Source: Streptomyces cellostaticus
GTDB lineage: Bacteria > Actinomycetota > Actinomycetes > Streptomycetales > Streptomycetaceae
Assembly: GCF_001513965.1 (NCBI RefSeq)
Contig: NZ_KQ948035.1
Span: 6,041-70,040 of the forward strand
Length of the DNA stretch: 64,000 bases
Reading direction: 5' to 3'
The translations under genes were made by a program, and so were the position numbers. Under the pieces are notes generated by a model. The model saw only the letters and a program-made list of their open reading frames with translations, was not told the origin of the DNA and did not search any database. Shown one piece after another: positions 8,373 to 18,063 of this stretch. The first letter of the stretch is position 1, and each line of letters starts with the position of its first letter.

Positions 8373-10103
8373 TCACTCCCGAGGCGGCCCGGACACCTGG
8401 CGCGCGTTCGAGCTTCCGGACGCCTGTGGCGCGGTGAGGCCTCCGGACGCCGTGGGGGCCTTTGCCTCGGAGACCGGCGGGACCGAGACGTCCAGCGCTC
8501 CTTTTGCGTACATCGCCCGCACCGACCGCTTGTCGTACTTGCCGACACTGGTCTTCGGTACCGCGTCCACGAACGACCACCGCTCCGGCACCCACCAGCG
8601 GGCCACCCGCCCGGCCAGGAACTCCCGCAGCTCGTCCGCGCCGATCTCGGCGCCCGGTACCAACGACACACAGGCCAGCGGGCGTTCCTCCCAGCGCGGG
8701 TCGGGCACACCGACCACGATCGCCTCCAGCACCGCGGGGTGCTCGATGATCGCGTTCTCCAGCTCGATGGAGGAGATCCACTCGCCGCCGCTCTTGATGC
8801 CGTCCTTGAGCCGGTCGCTGACCACCACCCAGCCGCCCGGCTCGATCACTCCCAGGTCGCCGGTACGCAGCCAGCCGTCGTGGAACTTCTCCGGGGAATC
8901 AGCGGTGTTGTAGTACGACCCGGTCACCCACGGCCCGCGCAGCTCCAGTTCGCCCACCGACGCACCGTCCCACGGCTGCTCGGTGCCGTCCTCCGCGATC
9001 AGCCGCACCTCGACGCAGGGCATCACCCGGCCGCTCTTCGCCAGCCAGTCGACCTCGTCCTCGTCCGGGGTGCCGTGTGGCGGGACCGCGAAGGTGGCCA
9101 GCGGGCTGGTCTCGGTCAGGCCCCAACCCTGCTTCAGGCGGACCCCGTAGCGGTCCTTGAGCTGCTGGAGCAGGGCACGCGGCGGGGTGGCGCCGCCACA
9201 GCCCGCGAGCCTTACGGCGCTCAGGTCCAGCGGGTGTTGCTCGCCGTGGTGCACCAGGCTGTTCCAGATCGTGCAGATCGCCGCCACTGCGGTGGGCCGC
9301 TCCTCGTTGATGATCCGGGCCAGCTCCGGGGTGTGCAGCAGCCGCCCGTTCATGATCAGGTCGGAGCCCGCCAGCCAGGCCGCGTACGGCCAGCCCCAGG
9401 CATTGGCGTGGAACATCGGCACGATCGGCAGGATTCGGTCGCCGTCGTGCATCGCGAAACCGGCGCTGGCCGACATGCCGAGCGTGTGCAGGAAGATCGA
9501 CCGGTGGCTGTAGGCCACGCCCTTGGGGGCGCCGGTGGTGCCGGTCGTGTAGCAGAGCGCCGCCGCCTCCCGTTCGTCCAGGTCGGGCCATCCGAAGCCG
9601 GGCCGCTCGGCCGCCAGCAACTCGTCCCAGCGGTGCACGGCGATGTGCCCGGGCAGGTCCACCTCCGGCGCGTCGCCGATGACGACCACGTGGCGTACGC
9701 TGCCCAGCCGGTCCCGCAGCGGTGCGAGCAGGTCCAGCAGGGTCGCGTCGACCAGGAGGAAGGCGTCCTCGGCGTGCTCGACGATGTAACCCAACTGGTC
9801 GTGGTGCAGCCGCAGGTTGAGGGTGTGCAGCACCGCGCCCATGCTCGGTACGCCGAGATACGCCACCAGGTGCTCGGGGGTGTTCCAGGCCAGCGTGGCA
9901 ACCCGCTCACAGGGCTGCACGCCCAGCCGGGTCAGTGCCGCGGCCAGCCGCTCGGCCTGGTCGGCGATGTCGGCGAAGGACTGTGAGGACCGTGCGTTCG
10001 GCCCGTCGGCACATCGCACCACCCGGCTGTCCGCGTAGACGCGTTGCCCGTGCGCGAGGATGTCGCGGACCAGCAGTTCGCGGTCCTGCATCGTGCTCTT
10101 CAT
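8373..10103 (-). CDS. Acyl-CoA synthetase (AMP-forming, FadD-like)
   Basis: A 576-residue ANL-superfamily ligase. It has the P-loop-like CYTTGTTGAPKG, the GWGLTETSPLA acyl-binding motif, the WLRTGDLG hinge region, and the catalytic Lys segment KTSVGKYDKR near the C-terminus. Such enzymes activate fatty or aryl acids as CoA thioesters. The C-terminal 45 residues are a Ser/Pro/Ala-rich tail beyond the usual end. ATG 10103 is chosen because AGGGGGG lies just upstream; the frame is open further but lacks coding character. It could supply a starter to the neighbouring PKS, but it is convergent to that operon, so the link is inference. Confidence 0.9.
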   Translation of the reverse strand: MKSTMQDRELLVRDILAHGQRVYADSRVVRCADGPNARSSQSFADIADQAERLAAALTRLGVQPCERVATLAWNTPEHLVAYLGVPSMGAVLHTLNLRLHHDQLGYIVEHAEDAFLLVDATLLDLLAPLRDRLGSVRHVVVIGDAPEVDLPGHIAVHRWDELLAAERPGFGWPDLDEREAAALCYTTGTTGAPKGVAYSHRSIFLHTLGMSASAGFAMHDGDRILPIVPMFHANAWGWPYAAWLAGSDLIMNGRLLHTPELARIINEERPTAVAAICTIWNSLVHHGEQHPLDLSAVRLAGCGGATPPRALLQQLKDRYGVRLKQGWGLTETSPLATFAVPPHGTPDEDEVDWLAKSGRVMPCVEVRLIAEDGTEQPWDGASVGELELRGPWVTGSYYNTADSPEKFHDGWLRTGDLGVIEPGGWVVVSDRLKDGIKSGGEWISSIELENAIIEHPAVLEAIVVGVPDPRWEERPLACVSLVPGAEIGADELREFLAGRVARWWVPERWSFVDAVPKTSVGKYDKRSVRAMYAKGALDVSVPPVSEAKAPTASGGLTAPQASGSSNARQVSGPPRE

Positions 10104-10311
10104 GGTGCCCCCCTGCGTCGGCATACGGAACGTCACCGGCCGGCTCACCCCTTGGTCACGGCGAGCCTTGACCAGCCTGGCCAGGAAGATCTCTCCGCCG
10201 GGGGCGCGATGGCACGCGCTGGGCGGGGACGCTGACCCGCAGTTCGTGGGCGACGGGGGCCGTCTCGTCACCCTGCGCGTACAGACGAACCCCCGCCTCC
10301 GACCTCCGTTG

Positions 10312-10830
10312 CTAGGAGATCGACCCGTCCAATGTCGCGGAGACATGCGCGGTATCCAGCAGGTTGACTACGGCGTTCATCGTCCCGCCGCCGGACGCGT
10401 GGGCGTACTCGCCGGTGCCACCCTTGATCCAGAAGGTGCCGGACGGGTAGACGGTAGTGCCGTCCGTGAGCGGGGCGGTGAGATGATAGCCGAGGGAAAT
10501 CTGATCGCCGTCGCGGGCTCCGATGATGGCAGTCCCGTTGATGTCGTAGTGGCCGGGGAGGGGCAACGTGCAAGCAGTCTCCTGGTCCTGCCACGTGCCC
10601 TTGGCGCCGATCGGACTGCCGGTGGCGGTCCCCTGCGCGGTCACATCGAAACCACCACAGGTCAGGGAATCCGGATCCACGACGACAGTCGCCGCGAAGT
10701 TCGCGTTGATGTGGACGTGGCGACCGTGATGATCAGCAGCATGGGCGCTGGCCGTGTTCCCGGCCATCAGTAACGCTGCGACTGCCACGCCGGTTCCGCG
10801 CGCTAACCAATGGCGGACAGCTTTGCTCAT
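10312..10830 (-). CDS. Secreted protein of unknown function, two TTA codons
   Basis: 172 residues with a clear Sec signal peptide (basic start, hydrophobic GVAVAALLMAG, cleavage near ASAHA). The mature part is beta-rich and Gly/Thr-rich with two cysteines (ltCGg and taCtl) that could form one disulfide. A GGAGG sits 6 nt upstream of ATG 10830. Codons 9 and 20 are TTA (10804-10806 and 10771-10773 on the - strand), which in Streptomyces require the BldA tRNA, so late, development-linked expression is likely. It resembles no family I can name. Confidence 0.8.
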   Translation of the reverse strand: MSKAVRHWLARGTGVAVAALLMAGNTASAHAADHHGRHVHINANFAATVVVDPDSLTCGGFDVTAQGTATGSPIGAKGTWQDQETACTLPLPGHYDINGTAIIGARDGDQISLGYHLTAPLTDGTTVYPSGTFWIKGGTGEYAHASGGGTMNAVVNLLDTAHVSATLDGSIS

Positions 10831-11034
10831 AATGTCCTCCGTCTGTTGTGACGACGACGCCGAGTAACGGAGCGTGAACGAACGCCCGTTGAGGGGAGTT
10901 TCCCCGCTGAAGTCCCTACCGTCCAGGCGTTTGGCATATTGTCCCACTTTAGGGTTGAGTTCCACGAGTTTCCCTGCACCCGAGCGATGCATGGCGTCCC
11001 GCTGGGTGCGGGGCGCCATGCGGTGGGGTGTGGC

Positions 11035-12939
11035 TCAGGAGGGCGAGGCGACGAGCGTGTGCTCTGTTCCCAGCCGGGTGGCGCTGGTGTCGGCGTACAG
11101 GGTGGTCCCACCGTCGGACCAGCGGACGACGAGGTCGTCGGTACGGCCGTTTCCGGTGTAGCTGCCGGTGGTCATCGCCAGGTCGTGGGTCCACGGCTCG
11201 TTGGCGTCCAGGAGGCGGTGCTCGGCGCCGAGCGCCGAGGTGGTGGTGCCGACGTAGTTGTCGAGTTCGCCGTCGGTCCAGCGCACCATGAGGTCCCACG
11301 TCTGGTTGCCGGAGAACTCGCCGCTGGTGAGGAGGGCGGCGTTCTTCCACGTTCCGTTCGGATCCTTCAGCTTGTGCTCCTGGCCGAAGGTACCGGCACT
11401 GACGTTGGTGTAGAGGGTCAGTTCGCCGTCGGACCAGCGCACCACCAGGTCGCTGGCGTACTGGGCCGCGCCGAAGCGGCCTGCAACGATCTGGGTGGCG
11501 TTCTTCCAGGTGCCGTTCGGGCCGATCATCTGGGTGCCCGTCCCGTTCAGGCCCTTGGAGCCGACGTCGCCGTAGAGGGTCACCTTGCCGTCGGGCCAGC
11601 GCACCATGAGGTCGAACTGGTGGGAACCGGTGAAGTCGCCGGCTGTGATGGTCGCGGCGTGCGTCCAGGTGCTGTTGGGGGCCAGCAGCCGCTGCTCGGA
11701 GCCGTAACCGCCCTGTCCGTTGCCGGGGTAGAGCGTGACCTCGCCGTCGGTCCAGACCACGATCATGTCGCTGTGGCCGGTGTTCCGGAAGTCGCCCGAG
11801 GCCAGGAGCTTGGCATGCTGCCAGGTACTCGCCGGGCCGGGCAGTGCCGGGCTGTCCGCCGACGGCTGGTACGGGGGCCTCGCCTTCACCGTGCGATGGG
11901 CGGCGGCATCGTTGAAGAGGTCCTGGGCGTCCTTGCCGTAGACCGGAGCGTACGTCACCCAGTCGTCGTTGGCGTCGTTGCCGCCCCCGAAGTATCCGCC
12001 CGTGTTGCCGATGACCTTGCCTGTGCCGGTGGTGCGGTTGTAGCCCTCTATCCACGGGCCCCCGGAGACGCCACCGTAGAAGCCCTTGCAGGCCATCCGC
12101 ATCTGCCGGAAACCGGACAGGCGCGAGGTGGTGACCGGGCAACGGATCGCCTGGTGCTTCGGGTTGACGCTGTCGGAGCCGGGGTACCCGATGACGGTGA
12201 CGCGGTGGGTGTAGTTGGTGACGGGCGTGAACGTCAACGCGCCCGTGACGGCCTCCACTTTGCCTCGGTTGTTGCGATCGACCTGCGCGAAGGCGAGGTC
12301 CAGGTCGGAGGTGGGCTTCTTGGTGTTCGCCGTGTAGCGCGGGTCGATGTACATCCGGGACACCGGGAAGACACCGTACGGTTGCTGGGTGGCGGACCGC
12401 CCGCTGCGGTACTGCGGCACGAAGATGCGATGGGTGGCCCTCTCCAGGCCACGGCCGCAGTGCCCGGCGGTCAGGACGATGTCCCGGGCGGCCGTGTGCA
12501 CGACGCTGCCCGTGCAGTACGTACTCTTGCCGCCCAGAGGCCTGCCGTCGAAGAAGAACGTGCCCACCATCGGGTGGCCGTCGAAGTGCTGGGGGGCGGG
12601 CGTGCCGGGCGGAGGGGTGCTGCGCGCGTGGATGCCGGGCGCTGAGGCGGTGGGGGAGTGGCCGGGGGCGGCGTCGACCGGGACGGCGTTGTCCATGCGA
12701 TTCGCTGTCCAGTACTTCTCCTCTGCACGCAGACCCGGCCCACCCGAGGAGTCGGAGGAGGAGGGCTCGGCAGACCGTGCGCCGGCCGTCGGCGCGAGGG
12801 GTTCTTGCGTGCGGGCCGATGACGCGCCGGGTGCCGACGGCAGCGGGGTGTCCGTCGCGGCGAGCGCGGGTCCGCCGCCGAGTATGCCCGCGCACAGACT
12901 GAGCGTGAGGGCCGTGATCCGTTTGGAATGGGAACTCAA
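11035..12939 (-). CDS. Secreted trypsin-like serine protease with C-terminal FG-GAP/VCBS-like repeats
   Basis: Signal peptide ALTLSLCAGILGGGPALA, then a propeptide-like Ser/Pro-rich stretch. A chymotrypsin-fold domain follows with His in LTAGHC, Asp in SDLDLAFAQ and Ser in GGVSGGPW. After it come five tandem repeats of about 45-48 residues, each with a core like DLMVRWxDGxxTLY. These resemble FG-GAP/VCBS repeats that form beta-propellers or bind surfaces. A TTG start (12939, GGAAAG about 10 nt upstream) is chosen because it places the signal peptide correctly. The alternative ATG 13029 has no ribosome site and adds a non-signal N-terminus. The substrate is unknown. Confidence 0.85.
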   Translation of the reverse strand: MSSHSKRITALTLSLCAGILGGGPALAATDTPLPSAPGASSARTQEPLAPTAGARSAEPSSSDSSGGPGLRAEEKYWTANRMDNAVPVDAAPGHSPTASAPGIHARSTPPPGTPAPQHFDGHPMVGTFFFDGRPLGGKSTYCTGSVVHTAARDIVLTAGHCGRGLERATHRIFVPQYRSGRSATQQPYGVFPVSRMYIDPRYTANTKKPTSDLDLAFAQVDRNNRGKVEAVTGALTFTPVTNYTHRVTVIGYPGSDSVNPKHQAIRCPVTTSRLSGFRQMRMACKGFYGGVSGGPWIEGYNRTTGTGKVIGNTGGYFGGGNDANDDWVTYAPVYGKDAQDLFNDAAAHRTVKARPPYQPSADSPALPGPASTWQHAKLLASGDFRNTGHSDMIVVWTDGEVTLYPGNGQGGYGSEQRLLAPNSTWTHAATITAGDFTGSHQFDLMVRWPDGKVTLYGDVGSKGLNGTGTQMIGPNGTWKNATQIVAGRFGAAQYASDLVVRWSDGELTLYTNVSAGTFGQEHKLKDPNGTWKNAALLTSGEFSGNQTWDLMVRWTDGELDNYVGTTTSALGAEHRLLDANEPWTHDLAMTTGSYTGNGRTDDLVVRWSDGGTTLYADTSATRLGTEHTLVASPS

Positions 12940-13173
12940 CGAGGTGTCTTTCCGTCTTGGAGAAAGCCGAACGGCGAGCGATCTCGGACTTCCGGCCCGG
13001 ACCTCCGATACCGCACTCCAGTTCGACATGAAGTGGGAAGGGTACCAACCGCCACCCGCTGCGATGACGCAGCGTCAAAGACAGGCAGACAGACAGACCG
13101 GCAAGGCGATGTCGGCACCGCCCCGACCAGAGTCAGGATCGCTCGAACCAGCCGAGGGCCCGGCTGCGGGTGG

Positions 13174-13389
13174 CTAGCCGGTTCCGCGGTCCAGGACGCG
13201 GCGGGCCGCCTCGGCCTCTGCTGCCGGCGGGGACAGCTCGTCGAGGGTGTCGAGCTCGGTGTCCGATTCCAGTTCCCGTTCCCAGGCCGCCGCGAGCCGT
13301 TCCTGTTCGTCGCGCGGCTTGGCGCCGACGGCCTCCCGGTGCTCCGGGTCCAGGGCCGCCAGGAATCGTCCGACCGGGTCCGTCGGCAT
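13174..13389 (-). CDS. Small acidic hypothetical protein (71 aa)
   Basis: A 71-residue, highly charged helical protein (MPTDPVGRFLAALDPEHRE at its start) with an acidic C-terminal half. ATG 13389 has AAGGAG 7 nt upstream. The upstream extension of the frame lacks coding character. It is divergent from the reductase gene, with about 270 bp between. I recognise no motif. Confidence 0.65.
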   Translation of the reverse strand: MPTDPVGRFLAALDPEHREAVGAKPRDEQERLAAAWERELESDTELDTLDELSPPAAEAEAARRVLDRGTG

Positions 13390-13661
13390 ACCGTGCTCCT
13401 TGTCGCCAGGAAGGGTCTGCTCCTGGCCCAGCATGGCCAACCGGTCCCGCGTCGGCCGCCCGACACGGCCTGGGACCACCCTGATGGCCCCGCTGCTCGT
13501 CGGGTTCCCGCCCCGCCGCGGTGTCGTGGACGGCCGGCTTCGTCCCTCATAGCTTCGGTAACCCGGGTGTGCCTGCGTGACATGAATGTGCCTCCTTCCG
13601 CTGACGAGCAAGGTTGCCGAGGATGACTGCTGTAACACCTCGTGAACCAAAGGAAGAAGAC

Positions 13662-14615
13662 ATGTCCGTGCGTGCTCTCGTCGTCGATCCGTCCGCACCC
13701 GCCGCCGTCCGCCTCGCCGAGGTTCCCGACCCCGTGCCCGGGCCGGGGCAGGTCCTGGTGGACGTCTCCCACGCGTCGTTGAACTACGGCGACCTCAACG
13801 ACGCCCGCTCCGGCCGGGTCCCGGTGGGAGCGGTGCTCGGCTCGGACGCTGCCGGAGTGGTCGTACAGGCCGCCGCGAACGGAACCGGCCCGGCCGTGGG
13901 CACCCGAGTGGTGGCCCTGACCTCGGGGGCGTTCGCCGAACGCGTCGCCATCGACGTGGGTGCGCTCGCCGAAGTACCCAAAGGCCTGGATCCGGCGCAG
14001 GCGGTCGCTCTGCCGGTCGCCGGAGTGGCCGCTCTGCGCTCGCTGCGGGCCGCCGGGCTCGGGCCGGACAAGAGGGTGCTGATCACCGGCGCCTCCGGCG
14101 GAGTCGGCCGGTTCGCCGTCCAGTTGGCGGCGCGGGCCGGTGCCCACGTGATCGCGTCTGTCGGCTCGGCGGCCCGCGGGGAAGGGCTGGCCGAGGCCGG
14201 CGCCGACGAGGTGCTGATCGGCCTTGAGGGACTCCGGCAACCCGTCGACGTGGTCATCGACAGCGTCGGCGGCCCCCAGCTGGTCGAGGCCTGGAACCTG
14301 CTCGCACCCGGGGGCAGCGTGCAGAGCGTCGGCTGGACTTCCGGGGAGCCGGCGGTCTTTCCGCCGTACGCGACCGTCGGCCCGGCCAAGTCGCTGACCT
14401 CCTTCGTCATCGAGGGCGACACCGGCGCGGACCTGGCCGCTCTCACCGAACTGGCCGCCGAGGGTGCCGTCACGGTCGAGATCGGCTGGCAAGGATCCTG
14501 GGACCGCTTCGACGAGGCGGCCGGGGCACTTCGCGGGCGTCGGATACCCGGAAAGGCGGTCCTGGAGGTGGCAGGCGCTGAACCGCACGCCACGGTGCCT
14601 TCTCCGCAGGACTAG
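13662..14615 (+). CDS. MDR-superfamily quinone oxidoreductase / alcohol dehydrogenase-like, zinc-independent
   Basis: 317 residues. An N-terminal GroES-like domain carries NYGDLNDARSG, and the Rossmann fold has the NADPH motif ITGASGGVGRFAVQLA. The cysteine ligands of the structural zinc lobe are absent, as in NADPH:quinone reductases and enoyl reductases. ATG 13662 has AAGGAAG upstream. It probably reduces a quinone or enone with NADPH; the substrate is unknown. Confidence 0.88.
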   Translation: MSVRALVVDPSAPAAVRLAEVPDPVPGPGQVLVDVSHASLNYGDLNDARSGRVPVGAVLGSDAAGVVVQAAANGTGPAVGTRVVALTSGAFAERVAIDVGALAEVPKGLDPAQAVALPVAGVAALRSLRAAGLGPDKRVLITGASGGVGRFAVQLAARAGAHVIASVGSAARGEGLAEAGADEVLIGLEGLRQPVDVVIDSVGGPQLVEAWNLLAPGGSVQSVGWTSGEPAVFPPYATVGPAKSLTSFVIEGDTGADLAALTELAAEGAVTVEIGWQGSWDRFDEAAGALRGRRIPGKAVLEVAGAEPHATVPSPQD

Positions 14616-14680
14616 GGTCTGGTGCTGGACGATCACGTACGGAGCCGATGACCGGGCCGGGTCTCGGTCACAATGCCCCT

Positions 14681-15184
14681 ATGACCGATCATCATGCCTC
14701 TACCCCCGCCCGTCCGCTGCTGCGCCGCCCCCAGGACGGTGAACTCATAGACGTCGCCGGTGTCGCGCACTTCTTCCGGCTCACCGGCGAGCACACGGGC
14801 GGGCACTTCGCCTTCGAGGAGTTCAGCCTCGCCCCCGGCACCATTGGTGCCAGGCCTCACGTGCACGACGGACACGACGAGTACTTCTATGTTCTCGAGG
14901 GTGAGTTGACGCTCCACACCGGAGACGACGAGGTGACGGTCGGCCCCGGACATCTGCTCGCCGCCACCCGCGGCACCCCGCACGGCTTCCGCAATGCGGG
15001 CCCGGTCCCCGCACGCGCGCTGTGCCTTTACACCCCTGCCGGCTACGAAGACTACTTCCGGGACGTCCATGCCGCCGTGAGCGCCGGGGCCGAGGCGACC
15101 GACGAGCTGCTGGCCGAATTCCGCAGCCGTTACCAGACCCGGTCCCACCAGGCTCCCGGAGGTCACGCCCTCGACGCCGAGTGA
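14681..15184 (+). CDS. Cupin-domain protein
   Basis: 167 residues with one cupin barrel. Motif 1 is HVHDGHDEYFYVLEG (metal ligands H, H, E) and motif 2 is PHGFRNAGP. Single-domain cupins of this kind bind a divalent metal and act as dioxygenases, isomerases or sensors. ATG 14681 fits the domain start; ATG 14648, with GGAG upstream, is an in-frame alternative. The C-terminal tail is charged and helical. Confidence 0.8.
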   Translation: MTDHHASTPARPLLRRPQDGELIDVAGVAHFFRLTGEHTGGHFAFEEFSLAPGTIGARPHVHDGHDEYFYVLEGELTLHTGDDEVTVGPGHLLAATRGTPHGFRNAGPVPARALCLYTPAGYEDYFRDVHAAVSAGAEATDELLAEFRSRYQTRSHQAPGGHALDAE

Positions 15185-15220
15185 CCGCCTGCCGGGGACG
15201 GCCGACATCCCCGCCCGGGC

Positions 15221-15568
15221 TCAGCAGACGGGCAGTGCTTCCAGCATGGCCTGGGCGGTGGCCGCCGCGTCGTAGCTCTCGCCCACCCCGGGTACCAGGA
15301 TGATGTCGCCCTCGATGTGACGCGAGCGCAGTGGTGCGATTTCCTGGTAAGCGGCTGAGTTCCACCAGGCCCGCGCGTCGGCGATCGACGGGAACCCGAT
15401 CACCACGACGTGGCCGGGCCATGTGCCCTCCCTCACCTCGTGCTGCGCGCCGTGCACGAGGAAGCGGCCGCCGTACGGTTCGAAGGTCGCGGTGATGCGT
15501 TCGATGTACTCGGCGATCTCCGGGTGGGGAGCAGCTTCCTGCAGATGGGCTATCGCGTAGGCGGACAT
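15221..15568 (-). CDS. DUF1330-family protein (dimeric alpha-beta barrel)
   Basis: 115 residues with the family pattern: an ExxxYxExxTATFEPYGGRFLVHG core, then GHVVVIGFPSIADARAWW and a Y-x-E-I-x-x-L-R segment. DUF1330 proteins are small ferredoxin-like folds of unknown catalytic role. The start has AAGG about 8 nt upstream. It stands alone between the cupin gene (convergent) and a strong terminator. Confidence 0.85.
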   Translation of the reverse strand: MSAYAIAHLQEAAPHPEIAEYIERITATFEPYGGRFLVHGAQHEVREGTWPGHVVVIGFPSIADARAWWNSAAYQEIAPLRSRHIEGDIILVPGVGESYDAAATAQAMLEALPVC

Positions 15569-15776
15569 GGCATCCTTCCGGCCGGTCGGCTCTTGACGTC
15601 CACGATCCTGCCGCCGGAACGCGCTGCGGTCGATGACGTGGCAGGTAATGCAGCACCGGCCCCGGGGCGGTGTTGGCAGCGAAAGAGCTGGGCACAGGCG
15701 TCGATGGTTCCGGTCGCTCCCTCTTCGCCGGCCATCTCCGGTGGCCGCCGCGGCGCCGACCCGGCTCCGGACACAC

Positions 15777-15812
15777 GGGCGTGCCCGACCCTTCCCCGGG
15801 TCGGGCACGCCC
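15777..15812 (-). terminator. Strong hairpin terminator after PQQ-propeller gene
   Basis: Perfect 15-bp inverted repeat GGGCGTGCCCGACCC / GGGTCGGGCACGCCC with a 6-nt loop (TTCCCC), 15 bp downstream of the beta-propeller stop codon. It is one of the strongest stem-loops in the window. Confidence 0.8.
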
Positions 15813-15827
15813 TGCCGTGAAACGGTC

Positions 15828-17456
15828 CTATGCGGGGCCGAAGGCCACCAGATGGCCGTCCCGGGTCGCCACGTAGACCCGGCCCCGGTCGGTGGCGGGG
15901 ACCATGAACTTGGACGCCGTGCCGATCGGGAAGGAGCGGCGCAGGTGCATGGTGCCGTTGACGGGCACCGCGTCGTAGACCCGCAGTTCGCCGCCGACAC
16001 CGCCGGGGCTGGTGCCGGACCAGACCACCCAGATCAGCGCGGAGCCGCTGACCGTCCCGTTGGAGGTGACCGCGGGGGAGCCGGAGGCGTAGCCGAAGCC
16101 CTCCTTGCTGGTGCCGATGCTGGTCAGTCGCGGAACGCCCGCGCTGTCAACGCCGAACTTCAGCGCGCGCAATGGTGCAAAGCCGTTGCCGCTGGAGGCC
16201 ACGGTGTACACGTAGCCATTGCCGCCGCCATAGACCGCGGGGTGGCCCCAGACGCCCTGGAACGGTCCGGTCATGCTGACCGGCTTGTCCGTGCCGTTCG
16301 GGCCCTGGCCCATGCCGCCCAGGTTGTCCCGGTCCAGCAGGAAGACCCGGCCGTCCTTGCCGACCTGGACCAGCAGGTGCGGGTGTGCGGTGGTACCGAA
16401 GCTGTCGGGCAGCGCGACCGGGCCGCCCGAGCCGAGGTCGGTGTCGCCCTGGTCCAGCGTCTGGTTGTTCGTCGGGCTGAAGAAGTCCCGGGCCGAGAGA
16501 CTGCCGTCGCTGTTCACGCCCAGCCGCACCACCGACTCGCCGAAGTGGCCCTTCGGCTGGTTGCCGGGGCCGCGGCCGGGCGAGGCACCCGTTCCGGAGC
16601 CGTTGCCGGTGGTGAAGAAGATCCGGCCGGAGCCGTCCGAGACCAGCCCTCCACCGCTCTGCCAGATGCCGGCCTCCTGGGTGCTGGAGCCCGCCTCGGT
16701 GGACCAGAGTTTGAGGCTGCGGGTGCTGACCTTCACCCCGGCCACCTGGCCGACGAACGGACCCTTGTCGCAGTGGGAGGCGAAGCCGGCGTACACCGTG
16801 CCGTTCAGCAGCAGCAGGCCGGGGCGCTGGGCGGCGGTGAACGAGTTGAACGGGTGGCCGGGGCTGTTGGTCGGTGTGCCCTGGATCTTCACCGGCCAGC
16901 CGCCGCGCTCGAGGCCGGTGGACGCGCTCATCGCGTGGAAGTACCAGCTCGGATGCTGGACGTCCGGTCCGTCGTTGACCTTGTTGGCGAGGTAGACGGT
17001 GTTGGTCGACTGGTCGTACACCGGGGTGGAGGTGATCCCGGTACGCGGCGCGGGGTCTTGGCAGCTGACCGCCGACGTCGGCCAGGCGGGGCCGAGCTGG
17101 CGGGTCCACTTCGTCTTCCCGGTGATGGCGTCGATGCCGTAGACGTAGTTGTTCTCGGTGGCGACGACCACGTTCTTGTCGGTGACCAGCGGCTGGGCCA
17201 GCACCGAGCCGTTCACCGGGGTGGACCAGCGCCGCCCGAAAGTCGACGAGGACACCTTGGACGGCGACAGGTTCGGCTCGTTCGGGTCCCATCCGGTGCG
17301 CTTGTTGTTCACCGAGATGGTGGACTCGATGGCCTGCGCCGGAGCAACGATCCCGAGCAGCAGGAGTCCCGCCATCGAGGCCGCCCTGGCCCTCGGCCTG
17401 AGCAGCCCTCGTCCTCCTCTCCTTCGTCGGTGCGTCGGTGCAGTGACTTGCGCCAT
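15828..17456 (-). CDS. Secreted PQQ-like beta-propeller protein
   Basis: 542 residues. A twin-Arg/basic N-terminus (HRRRRGGRG) leads into a hydrophobic signal (AGLLLLGIVAPAQA). The mature part carries repeated propeller blades: VYGIDAITGKTKWTRQLG is a typical PQQ-enzyme repeat, later followed by RVYVATRDGHLVAFGP. No PQQ-dehydrogenase catalytic Asp motif was recognised, so it may be a structural or binding propeller. ATG 17456 (AAGGGCG upstream) places the signal peptide well; an upstream in-frame start at 17510 is less likely. Confidence 0.8.
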   Translation of the reverse strand: MAQVTAPTHRRRRGGRGLLRPRARAASMAGLLLLGIVAPAQAIESTISVNNKRTGWDPNEPNLSPSKVSSSTFGRRWSTPVNGSVLAQPLVTDKNVVVATENNYVYGIDAITGKTKWTRQLGPAWPTSAVSCQDPAPRTGITSTPVYDQSTNTVYLANKVNDGPDVQHPSWYFHAMSASTGLERGGWPVKIQGTPTNSPGHPFNSFTAAQRPGLLLLNGTVYAGFASHCDKGPFVGQVAGVKVSTRSLKLWSTEAGSSTQEAGIWQSGGGLVSDGSGRIFFTTGNGSGTGASPGRGPGNQPKGHFGESVVRLGVNSDGSLSARDFFSPTNNQTLDQGDTDLGSGGPVALPDSFGTTAHPHLLVQVGKDGRVFLLDRDNLGGMGQGPNGTDKPVSMTGPFQGVWGHPAVYGGGNGYVYTVASSGNGFAPLRALKFGVDSAGVPRLTSIGTSKEGFGYASGSPAVTSNGTVSGSALIWVVWSGTSPGGVGGELRVYDAVPVNGTMHLRRSFPIGTASKFMVPATDRGRVYVATRDGHLVAFGPA

Positions 17457-17718
17457 GTGATTCGCCCTTGTTTCCGGTTGCGTGGACGCTGACGTCCGGC
17501 CGAGGGTCATTGTGATGACGGACAGTCAGGTCACCGGCGTACGAGGGGGAGGCGCGGCGGGGGATTCATTCCCGGGGAGCAACCCGGCTGGCCATCGGTG
17601 AAGGTACGCGGCGCCGTCCGAATGCAGACCGTCCGGACCATGCCGTCAACCACCGCAAGACGGGCGGCCCGGGCGGCGGGCCCGTCACCCACGGCACTTA
17701 CCTCTACGAACCCGCGAA

Positions 17719-18063
17719 TCACCGGAGCCGGGTGGGGAACGCGAGCCTCTGTTCGCTGTCGGCGATGAGGAGGCGCAGATCCAGGCCGCGGCGGAAGTCG
17801 CACCGCACACCCCCACAGGGGCAGTGGTCGGCCTGGCCGGCGATCCGGAGCTGTACGGCCCCTACGACCCGGAGGCCACGTGCGGCCGCCACCTGCTGCG
17901 CGGCTTTCGCCGAGGCCCCGGCCTCGGCGGTGAGGGACTTCACGGCCTCGTCGTCGTGCGTCCGCTCGAGTTGCGCGCCGTCGCCATGAAGGTCCGTCCC
18001 GGCCACGCGCCGCCCGACCAGGGCGACCACTGCGCCGAGGAACACACACTGCCGACCGAGCAC
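17719..18063 (-). CDS. Possible small ORF overlapping the 3' end of the membrane-protein gene
   Basis: This frame differs from that of the membrane protein, yet from about 18130 down to 17719 it has by eye about 87% G/C third positions. The membrane-protein frame loses coding character over the same stretch. The product would be about 114 residues, Ala-rich and helical, with a CPCGGVRC cluster near the end. GTG 18063 lacks a clear ribosome site. It could be a separate gene, a diverged 3' end created by a frameshift, or chance. No function is assigned. Confidence 0.25.
   Translation of the reverse strand: MLGRQCVFLGAVVALVGRRVAGTDLHGDGAQLERTHDDEAVKSLTAEAGASAKAAQQVAAARGLRVVGAVQLRIAGQADHCPCGGVRCDFRRGLDLRLLIADSEQRLAFPTRLR

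Noticed and set aside
8739..9986. 415-residue frame antisense to the acyl-CoA ligase
   Set aside because: Composition without motifs, no ribosome site, and it mirrors the ligase gene exactly.
15633..17492. 619-residue frame antisense to the beta-propeller gene
   Set aside because: No domain and no signal peptide; the opposite strand has a signal peptide and propeller repeats.
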